DNA of 9,027 bases from Ramlibacter sp. GTDB lineage: Bacteria > Pseudomonadota > Gammaproteobacteria > Burkholderiales > Burkholderiaceae. The number at the start of each line of letters is the position of its first letter. Within the stretch, counting starts at the first letter, position 1. A model generated the notes under the pieces. The model saw only the letters and a program-made list of their open reading frames with translations. It had not been told where the DNA came from and searched no databases. Where the stretch lies: positions 1 through 9,027 of the forward strand of contig JACMQP010000582.1 in assembly GCA_014376915.1 (NCBI GenBank), given 5' to 3'. This document shows positions 1 to 5,421 of this stretch, one piece after another. Both the position numbers and the translations under genes were made by a program.

Positions 1-1
1 G

Positions 2-796
2 CTGGCGGGCAGCGCGGCCAGCCTGCATTTTTCGGCCCGCACCGGTGTCTCGGTCGGCGCCTCGGGTGCGGTGTTCGGCGTCGCCGGCGCACTGCTGGTG
101 GCGGTGTTTCACCATCGCCGGCGGTTACCGCGGCTGTTCGGCAGACGCACGCTGGGCGGTATTGGCTTCTTCGTCGTGTACTCGCTGGTGCAGGGCCTGG
201 CGCCCGGCGTCGACAACGCTGCCCACGTCGGCGGCCTGCTGGCTGGCGCCGCACTGGCGTTCATCCTGCCGGAGCGCTTCGACCTGGCGCATTTTCGCGC
301 CAGCGTCGGCTTCCGGGCGCCGCTGGCGGTGCTGTTCATCGTCGTCGCCACGACGGTCGTGGGTTTCACCGCGCCGCGCGCGCCGTTCGACTTGAGCGAG
401 GCTTTCGCCGCCAACGTGGCGCTGGAGCGCGGCCTCGCGGAGTTTTCGCAATCGGTGCAGGTGCTGGAGCAGGAGGCGCGGGAAGTCCGCTCCGGCAAAC
501 TGGGCGAGCTCGAGGCCGACGAGCGCAGCCGGCAAGTTCATGCGCCGCGATTCGTGCGGCTGGTGGCACAGCTGTCCGCCATCGCGCTGCCGGTCAACGA
601 CCCGCGGGCGCCGCTGCTGGACGCCGCACTGCGGGTGGCGCAGCTGCTGCAGGAAACGCTGGCGATGGAGTCGCGCATCGTCGACGGCAAACCGGTTTCC
701 GTGGATCCGGCACGCTCGGCCGCGATCGACGCCGAGCTGGCCCGGTTGAACACGCAGATCGTGCGGCTGGCTGCGCAGCGGAAGCCGCCGCGCTGA
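2..796 (+). CDS. Rhomboid family intramembrane serine protease (5' end missing)
   Basis: Rhomboids cut transmembrane helices of other proteins inside the bilayer with a Ser-His dyad. The frame is open from the left window edge, so the first membrane helices are missing and 264 residues are visible. Both catalytic elements are present: the GASGAVFG motif places the nucleophilic serine at fragment residue 21 (codon 62-64), and DNAAHVGGLLAG places the histidine at residue 75 (codon 224-226), inside the glycine-rich last core helix. Hydrophobic stretches fit core helices 4 to 6, plus one extra helix (APLAVLFIVVATTVVGF) after the core. An unusual tail of about 140 polar, Glu/Arg/Leu-rich, probably helical residues follows. 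It ends at TGA 794-796, convergent with the ATP-grasp gene. The family call is firm; substrate and tail function are unknown. Confidence 0.92.
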   Translation: MAGSAASLHFSARTGVSVGASGAVFGVAGALLVAVFHHRRRLPRLFGRRTLGGIGFFVVYSLVQGLAPGVDNAAHVGGLLAGAALAFILPERFDLAHFRASVGFRAPLAVLFIVVATTVVGFTAPRAPFDLSEAFAANVALERGLAEFSQSVQVLEQEAREVRSGKLGELEADERSRQVHAPRFVRLVAQLSAIALPVNDPRAPLLDAALRVAQLLQETLAMESRIVDGKPVSVDPARSAAIDAELARLNTQIVRLAAQRKPPR

Positions 797-864
797 AGCT
801 CGCCGGGATTTGCAGCAGGGGCAGGGTGATGCTCCACTAGTCCAGAACGCCATCGGCAACGAAC
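797..864. other. Short convergent intergenic gap
   Basis: These 68 bases lie between the stop codons of the rhomboid gene (+) and the ATP-grasp gene (-). A bidirectional terminator would be expected here, but I see no strong GC-rich hairpin followed by a T run. The only symmetry is a weak 5-base pair ACTAG/CTAGT with a long loop, which reaches into the end of the ATP-grasp gene. I therefore call no terminator. Confidence 0.5.
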
Positions 865-1878
865 CTAGTTGGAGGGCGGGTATGCGTCCAGCAGCCGCTG
901 TTGCGCGAAGTGCAGCCGCGCCAGCCGCCACAGCCCGATCGGCCGGGCGCCTCGCCGGCGGTTGGCGGCGGCGACCTCGAACAGCGTGCGCTGCTTGGCG
1001 AAGATGGTGCGCAGGGCGCGCAGCAGGCCGAAGGCCGGATCCCAGGCCTGGATCGCCTCCGAGCCGGCGCCGTTGACTTCCATGATCCGGATCCCGCCGG
1101 CGCGCAGGGCGCCTTCGTCGGCGAAGCGCACGTCGAAGCGGCCGAAGTAGAACTGCGTCATGTCGCGGGCAATGGCGTCGATGCGCGTGGTCAGCGCCGG
1201 CGTGATGCAATGGGAGCCGTCCCGGTACAGGCCACCGACCCGGGTCGAGCCGATGGTGGCCAGCCGGACCTGCTCGTTCATGGCCGGCACCAGCGCGCCG
1301 TCCACCGCCAGACGATGGCCGGCGCTGCGCACGCGGGACGCGCGCGGGTCGCGTCCGATCAGCGCGTCGACGCTCGACACGCCGTCGCCGGTGACGCGCG
1401 GGAAGTAGCGCAGCGCGAGGCCGATGATGCGGCCGTGCTCCGCGTCCGGATCGCGCGCATAGAAGATGCCGGCCTCGCCCTCGTCGACCAGATACTCCTG
1501 CAGCACGACGGTCTGGTCGCGCGGAAAGCCGGTGAGGTAGTCGGCCAGCTGCGCTTCGTCGTCGAGGCGCCGCACGCCGAAGCCGCACATGCCCAGATCG
1601 GGTTTGGCGACCAGCGGAAAGCAAAGGCCTTCCCGCACCAGCGCCTCGCGCATGGCTGGCATCGAGATCCGGGCGGCTGGCGGCAGGGCGCAATGGCGCG
1701 CAGTCGCGGCAAGCGCGAGCGGGCCCATGCTGGCGAAGTATTCGAGCTTGGTTTCACCGACCAGCCCGCCGGAGGTGATTGCAGGATTGGCCGCCGACGG
1801 CAGCGTCAGGCCACCGTGCCGCAACGCCAGCGCCAGCCACTGCAGCACCAGAGGGACGCAGATGAGCCACTTGGGCAT
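865..1878 (-). CDS. ATP-grasp ligase-like protein with N-terminal membrane segment (D-Ala-D-Ala ligase-like fold)
   Basis: ATP-grasp enzymes use ATP to activate a carboxylate as an acyl phosphate and join it to an amine or thiol. From the ATG at 1878 the protein has 337 residues. Residues 2-19 are hydrophobic (signal anchor or membrane helix), followed by the segment LPSAANPAITSGGLVGETK. ATP-grasp hallmarks follow in order: FPLVAKPDLGMCGFGV (87-102, nucleotide-binding lysine and glycine-rich loop), VVLQEYL (124-130, hinge), GRFDVRF (246-252) and IRIMEVNGAGSE (263-274) with metal-ligand candidates Asp249, Glu267 and Asn269. The C-terminus is basic. It lies directly downstream of the OlsB-like gene and is probably co-transcribed. 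A GTG at 1929 would add 17 residues and overlap the upstream stop; I prefer 1878 because the hydrophobic segment begins there. Substrate unknown; it is not a housekeeping Ddl. Confidence 0.8.
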   Translation of the reverse strand: MPKWLICVPLVLQWLALALRHGGLTLPSAANPAITSGGLVGETKLEYFASMGPLALAATARHCALPPAARISMPAMREALVREGLCFPLVAKPDLGMCGFGVRRLDDEAQLADYLTGFPRDQTVVLQEYLVDEGEAGIFYARDPDAEHGRIIGLALRYFPRVTGDGVSSVDALIGRDPRASRVRSAGHRLAVDGALVPAMNEQVRLATIGSTRVGGLYRDGSHCITPALTTRIDAIARDMTQFYFGRFDVRFADEGALRAGGIRIMEVNGAGSEAIQAWDPAFGLLRALRTIFAKQRTLFEVAAANRRRGARPIGLWRLARLHFAQQRLLDAYPPSN

Positions 1879-1921
1879 GCGTTCGAGCGTGCTGCGCGGC
1901 GCCGCAGCGGCGGCCCCGGCA

Positions 1922-2668
1922 TCAGACACCGGCGAGGCCGCGCCGGTAGCGCGGCGGCAGGTCGGCGAGCCGCACCAGCAGCGGCAGGTCGGCGCTGTTG
2001 AAGTGCGGGTCCCAGGCCGGCGGCCCAAGCACTCGCGCGCCGAGGCGCAGGTAACCGAGGATCAATGGCGGTGGCGCCGCATCGAGGGCACGCAGTTGCA
2101 CGTCGGGCGGCAACGGCAGCGGCCGGTGTGGCGCGATCTGCAGCGCCGCCGCCGCCAGGTGCGTGTGGCGCACGCGGTTCCAGATGCCGGCCGCCGCCAT
2201 CCCGCCATGCACCAGCGGGATGCTGGCGCAGCCGATCATGGTGTCGAGTTCGTTCATCGCCATGAATTGCGCCAGCGCCCCCCACAGCGCCAGGATCACC
2301 GCGCCTTGCCGGTGCTGGGGATGGACGCAGCTGCGGCCCAACTCCAGCATGCGCGAGCGCAGCGGCGCCAGTGGCGCCAGGTCGAATTCGCTGTCGGTGT
2401 AGGTGGACCCTGCGCGACGGGCCTGGGCCGGCGTCAGCGCGCGATAGGTGCCGACAACTTCGCCGGACTCGGCGTGGCGGACCAGCAGGTGCTCGCAGAA
2501 ATCGTCGAAGCGATCGACATCATGGCCAGGAAGGGGTGTGTTCAGCCGGGCGCCGAGCTCGCCGGCGAACACGGCATGGCGCAGGCGCTGCGCCTGCCGC
2601 ACTTCATCACCGTGGCGGGCCCACGCCACCGAGAGGCCTCGCGGCGCCTTCAGGGCCTCGTTGTTCAT
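1922..2668 (-). CDS. OlsB-like GNAT N-acyltransferase (acyl-ACP dependent)
   Basis: The 248-residue protein matches the OlsB branch of the GNAT superfamily, which moves a 3-hydroxyacyl chain from acyl carrier protein to the alpha-amino group of ornithine, the first step of ornithine-lipid synthesis at the inner membrane. Family marks: RLRHAVFAGELGA (28-40), the acidic DVDRFDDFCEHLLV stretch (50-63), VGTYR (72-76), the core motif ELGRSCVHPQHR (109-120), CASI (147-150) and the C-terminal GYLRLGARVLGPPAWDPHFN (205-224). Length is normal. The ATG at 2668 has no clear ribosome-binding site. The usual partner OlsA, an O-acyltransferase, is not adjacent; an ATP-grasp gene takes the downstream place. 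The acceptor may therefore not be ornithine, and I withhold the symbol olsB. Older annotations sometimes call such proteins hemolysin-like. Confidence 0.85.
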   Translation of the reverse strand: MNNEALKAPRGLSVAWARHGDEVRQAQRLRHAVFAGELGARLNTPLPGHDVDRFDDFCEHLLVRHAESGEVVGTYRALTPAQARRAGSTYTDSEFDLAPLAPLRSRMLELGRSCVHPQHRQGAVILALWGALAQFMAMNELDTMIGCASIPLVHGGMAAAGIWNRVRHTHLAAAALQIAPHRPLPLPPDVQLRALDAAPPPLILGYLRLGARVLGPPAWDPHFNSADLPLLVRLADLPPRYRRGLAGV

Positions 2669-2790
2669 CGCATGAGCATACGGGCTGGCCCGCGCCCGCG
2701 CTGTAAGACGAAACCGTTACTACCGTGCCAGGCAAGCATGGCGCAACCTCCTACAGGCGCCCGGCGCGGTTGCGGCGAACATGACGTCCC
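2669..2790. promoter_or_regulatory. Divergent intergenic region with direct and inverted repeats
   Basis: This 122-bp spacer must carry promoters for the minus-strand acyltransferase/ATP-grasp unit and the plus-strand methyltransferase. It contains a direct repeat ACCGT at 2713-2717 and 2722-2726, a 9-base period compatible with tandem half-sites on one DNA face. It also holds a perfect 7-base inverted repeat CGCAACC (2742-2748) / GGTTGCG (2768-2774). No convincing -35/-10 pair was found. A TATGCT hexamer at 2680-2675 (minus strand) sits 6 bases before the acyltransferase ATG and would give a leaderless transcript, but lacks a well-spaced -35. The regulatory role is inferred from position. 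Confidence 0.45.
2742..2774. repeat. Inverted repeat (hairpin) containing GTAGGAGG on the minus strand
   Basis: CGCAACC at 2742-2748 pairs perfectly with GGTTGCG at 2768-2774 around a 19-base loop. The minus strand reads GTAGGAGG at 2754-2747, at the edge of and overlapping the left arm. A second GTAGGAG, on the plus strand, lies beyond the other end of the methyltransferase gene at 3794-3800. GTAG-headed imperfect palindromes are a known form of REP-like repeat in some gammaproteobacteria (for example Stenotrophomonas), so this may be a decayed member; two copies in one window cannot prove it. Confidence 0.35.
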
Positions 2791-3744
2791 ATGACTGTCA
2801 TTGCGCTGGAGGAATCGCTGGTCTTGGTTGGCCGCTGGCTGCAGGGATCGGACTACCGTTTCGTCACCGTCACGCCGGCGACCCACGCGCGCGTCAATGC
2901 GCGGCCCGGCGTCCAGCAGGCGCGCGACCTGCGCGACGTGTTCGGCTGGAGCCGGCCGTTCGCGCCCGGGTTGTTGCCGGACCAGGTTGGGGGCTGGCTG
3001 CGCGGCGCCGGTTTGCTGCACGAGGAGGGCCTGCTGCTGCGCAGCAGGGTGCGCTTCTCCACGCTGGGCGAGCAGCTGTACGCGCACTCGGCTTATCCGA
3101 CTGGCGAGGCCGACGCCGTGTTCTTCGGCCCCGACACCTACCGTTTCGCTGCGTTGATCGGGGCCGAGTTGCAGCGCGAACCGCTGCGCGCCGGCGCCCG
3201 CATCCTGGACGTGGGCTGCGGCGCCGGGCCGGGCGGCATGGTGGCCGTGCTGGCGAGCGAGTTCGTCGCGCCAGCGCTGGTTCTGGCCGACATCAATCCG
3301 CGGGCGCTCGTTCACGCCAGCGCCAACGCCGCACTGGCCGGGCTTGGCGGGGTGGGGCTGGCGCAGTCGGACCTGTACGCGGGTGTCGAAGGCGCTTTCG
3401 ACCTGATCCTTGCAAACCCGCCCTACCTGGTCGACCCCTCCGCACGCACCTACCGGCACGGCGGCGGGCCGCTGGGCGGCGGGCTGTCGGAACGCATCGT
3501 CGCCGAGGGCCTGCCGCGGCTGGCGCCCGGCGGACGGCTGGTGCTCTACACCGGCGCCGCGATGGTCGAAGGGCGCGACCCGCTGTTCGACGCGCTCGCG
3601 CCCCTGGCCGAAACCGGCGGCAACAGCTGGCGTTACTGGGAACTGGACCCGGACGTGTTCGGCGAAGAGCTCGACGCACCGGCCTACCGGCAGGCTGAAC
3701 GCATCGCCGCCGTCGCGCTCGTCGTGCAAAGGCCGCGGTGGTGA
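2791..3744 (+). CDS. Class I SAM-dependent methyltransferase, PrmC/HemK-like
   Basis: The 317-residue protein has a Rossmann methyltransferase domain from about residue 110. Motif I is ILDVGCGAGPGG (138-149), the acidic cofactor-binding position is ADINP (Asp167), a SDLY segment follows (Asp194), and NPPY is at 209-212. NPPY is typical of enzymes that methylate amide or exocyclic nitrogens, such as the PrmC/PrmB release-factor and ribosomal-protein glutamine methyltransferases and RsmC/RlmG rRNA methyltransferases. Residues 1-110 (with FGWSRPF and a later FFGPDT junction) are not the usual short helical PrmC N-domain and may be a winged-helix-like substrate module. An ATG at 2781 is out of frame; the start at 2791 keeps the whole N-domain. 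The gene is divergent from the acyltransferase and 144 bp upstream of the iron enzyme. Fold certain, substrate unknown. Confidence 0.85.
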   Translation: MTVIALEESLVLVGRWLQGSDYRFVTVTPATHARVNARPGVQQARDLRDVFGWSRPFAPGLLPDQVGGWLRGAGLLHEEGLLLRSRVRFSTLGEQLYAHSAYPTGEADAVFFGPDTYRFAALIGAELQREPLRAGARILDVGCGAGPGGMVAVLASEFVAPALVLADINPRALVHASANAALAGLGGVGLAQSDLYAGVEGAFDLILANPPYLVDPSARTYRHGGGPLGGGLSERIVAEGLPRLAPGGRLVLYTGAAMVEGRDPLFDALAPLAETGGNSWRYWELDPDVFGEELDAPAYRQAERIAAVALVVQRPRW

Positions 3745-3781
3745 GATTCCCCGGGTCGGGCAGAGCAATCACCTTGGAGCG

Positions 3782-3825
3782 ATGGACCACGGCGTAGGAG
3801 CGCGCCGACGGAAAAAGGGGTCCAT
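3782..3825. repeat. Nested inverted repeat with a GTAGGAGCG loop region
   Basis: The outer arms ATGGACC (3782-3788) and GGTCCAT (3819-3825) are perfect 7-base complements. Inside lie CGGCG (3790-3794) and CGCCG (3803-3807), which form a second 5-base stem with the loop TAGGAGCG. It sits 37 bases after the methyltransferase stop and 63 bases before the iron-enzyme ATG. There is no T run after the outer stem, so it is a poor intrinsic terminator. It could be a REP-like element, an mRNA-stabilising hairpin or a 5'-leader structure. The pairing is seen directly; any function is inference. Confidence 0.4.
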
Positions 3826-3888
3826 GGGCTCTTCCCGGACGCCGTTTTGCGCCGCATAGTGGTGCCAACCAGAAGCCGAACCGAACTG

Positions 3889-5382
3889 ATGTACACCGCC
3901 GAACAAGAATGGTCCGCTTCCCGTGCGGCCACCCCAACCGCCACGCCGGGCCCCCACCGCACCCCTGACCGCGCCGCCGTTGCCGGCGAAGGCCGTATCA
4001 CTTCGCTGTACCGCCGCCTGTCCCAGGGCCAGGCCGCCCCGGCAACCCGCGACGCAGCGGCCCGGTTCCTGCGCGAGCAGCTGGCCGCCACCGCCAACGC
4101 GGGCGACTCGCTGCCCGAGTCGCCGCAGGAACTGGTGGCCTGGATGCGGGCAAGCGCCCAGGCCGTGGCCGCGAAATATAGCGACTATCTGGAGCAGCGC
4201 GCTGCCGGCGCACCGCGTCGTTTCTTTGGCAATCGGGCCCACGCCCTGCACTTCCTGCGCTCAATCGCACCGACCAAGCTGGTCGACGGCGCGTGGCTCT
4301 ATGGCCTGCTGCCGCACTGGCGCAACGGCCGCTTCGACGACCTGGTCCGTACCTATGTCGAGGAGCTGGGCGAGGGCGCGGCCGACAAGAACCACGTCGT
4401 GCTGTACCGCAAGCTGCTGGCCCGCTACGGCCTCGATCCGCTGGACGACGTGGCGGAAGAGCTGCACCTGCAGGGCCTGGTGCAGCTGGCACTGGGCTGC
4501 AACGCCGATGACTTCCTGCCTGAGCTGGTCGGCTTCAACCTGGGCTACGAACAGCTGCCCCTGCACCTTCTGGTCAGCGCCTACGAACTCAACGAGCTGG
4601 GCCTGGATCCGTACTACTTCACCCTCCATGTCACGGTGGACAACAGCGACAGCGGACACGCCATGCGCGCCTGCCAGGCGGTGCTGGACACGCTGCCGCG
4701 GATCGGCGATGCGGCGCAGTACTGGAAGCGCGTGCGCGCCGGCAGCCGGCTGGCCGACGCCGGCCTGAGCACGATGGACGTGATCGAGGGCTTCGACATC
4801 AAGGCCGAGGTGGAGCGCATCCTGGCCAAGAAGAGCGGCGCCGGCCATGGCGCGCACTCGGACTATTGCCAGGTGGCGGGCCGCAAGGTCAACGACTGGC
4901 TGTCGCAGTCACACCAGGCCCCGGGATTCCTGGCGGCATTGCTACAGGCCCGCTGGATCAAGCTGGGCGCGCCGGTGGAGCAGAGCCGGTTCTGGGGCCT
5001 GCTGCAGGGCGAGCGGGCCGAGATGTTCGGCGTTTTCAGCAGCTACGAGCTGCAGGTGGTCCACGACTGGATCCGCGGCGACGCCAGCAGCGACGGCCAG
5101 GCCTTCACCGAGCAGGCAGCGCCCGCCGGCCGCACGCGGCGCCCCACGTTCCGGGCCCAGGCGAAGCTGGCTGCCGCGCGCGGCCTGGCGGCGCCGGCTG
5201 CGGCCAATGACGATGGCAACGAATTGCTGGACCCGGACCTGCAGGCGCTGTGCGAGCAACTGCCGCAGCTGGACGACGCCCGGCAGATGGCGCTGCTGGT
5301 GCAGGCAATGTCGCCGGCGCAGCACTGGACGCCGGCGGGGCTGCATGCCACCAAGCTGTTCTGGGAGCGGGCGCGCAGCTGA
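3889..5382 (+). CDS. Iron-containing redox enzyme, heme-oxygenase-like (HDO) fold
   Basis: The protein (497 residues from ATG 3889) resembles the iron-containing redox enzyme family in the heme-oxygenase-like di-iron oxidase superfamily. Characterised members (UndA, BesC, SznF) use O2 at a labile di-iron site for C-C cleavage or N-oxygenation. Candidate ligands fall in the expected helices: EELGEGAADKNH (Glu158/Glu159, His169), LGYEQ (Glu221) and FTLHVTVDNSDSGHA (His247, Asp251, Asp254, His257). The first 35 residues are Ala/Pro/Thr-rich and probably disordered. Beyond the catalytic core are about 230 more residues, including RWIKLGAPVEQSRFWGLLQG and a basic, Ala-rich linker near 410-440, making it much longer than a minimal HDO domain of roughly 220-260. 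A TTG at 3847 would add 14 residues; ATG 3889 is preferred. No signal peptide, so probably cytosolic. Substrate unknown; the Pfam-level call is fairly firm. Confidence 0.78.
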   Translation: MYTAEQEWSASRAATPTATPGPHRTPDRAAVAGEGRITSLYRRLSQGQAAPATRDAAARFLREQLAATANAGDSLPESPQELVAWMRASAQAVAAKYSDYLEQRAAGAPRRFFGNRAHALHFLRSIAPTKLVDGAWLYGLLPHWRNGRFDDLVRTYVEELGEGAADKNHVVLYRKLLARYGLDPLDDVAEELHLQGLVQLALGCNADDFLPELVGFNLGYEQLPLHLLVSAYELNELGLDPYYFTLHVTVDNSDSGHAMRACQAVLDTLPRIGDAAQYWKRVRAGSRLADAGLSTMDVIEGFDIKAEVERILAKKSGAGHGAHSDYCQVAGRKVNDWLSQSHQAPGFLAALLQARWIKLGAPVEQSRFWGLLQGERAEMFGVFSSYELQVVHDWIRGDASSDGQAFTEQAAPAGRTRRPTFRAQAKLAAARGLAAPAAANDDGNELLDPDLQALCEQLPQLDDARQMALLVQAMSPAQHWTPAGLHATKLFWERARS

Positions 5383-5393
5383 CAACCGTAGTC

Positions 5394-5410
5394 GCCGGAT
5401 CGGGTCCGGC
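5394..5410. terminator. Possible bidirectional terminator hairpin
   Basis: GCCGGA (5394-5399) pairs perfectly with TCCGGC (5405-5410) around a 5-base loop. It lies in the 39-bp gap between two convergent genes, 12 bases after the iron-enzyme stop and 12 bases beyond the sensor-kinase stop. Position supports termination in both directions. The stem is short and neither strand has a real T run after it, so activity is uncertain. Confidence 0.4.
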
Positions 5411-5421
5411 ATCCGTCTGTC

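Noticed and set aside
125..1693. Long minus-strand open frame (about 520 codons) crossing the rhomboid gene and the ATP-grasp gene
   Set aside because: It is antisense to a clear rhomboid protease and out of frame with the ATP-grasp protein. The translation is Arg/Ala/Pro-rich low complexity with no family motif, as expected for shadow frames in GC-rich DNA.
2675..2680. TATGCT as a -10 box for a leaderless acyltransferase transcript
   Set aside because: The hexamer is well placed, but no -35 element lies at 16-18 bases, so it cannot be separated from chance.
901..2794. Two long plus-strand frames (901-2001 and 1589-2794) opposite the ATP-grasp and acyltransferase genes
   Set aside because: Their translations are Arg/Gln/Ala-rich with no recognisable domain, while the opposite strand encodes proteins with ordered family motifs.
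2665..3768. Minus-strand frame ending in an ATGA overlap with the acyltransferase start, which looks like translational coupling
   Set aside because: Nearly all of it is antisense to the well-supported methyltransferase and the translation shows no domain. The ATGA overlap is probably chance.
3847..3888. TTG start adding 14 residues to the iron enzyme
   Set aside because: TTG is rarer, no ribosome-binding site stands out, and the added residues are basic with no conserved feature. The ATG at 3889 is simpler.
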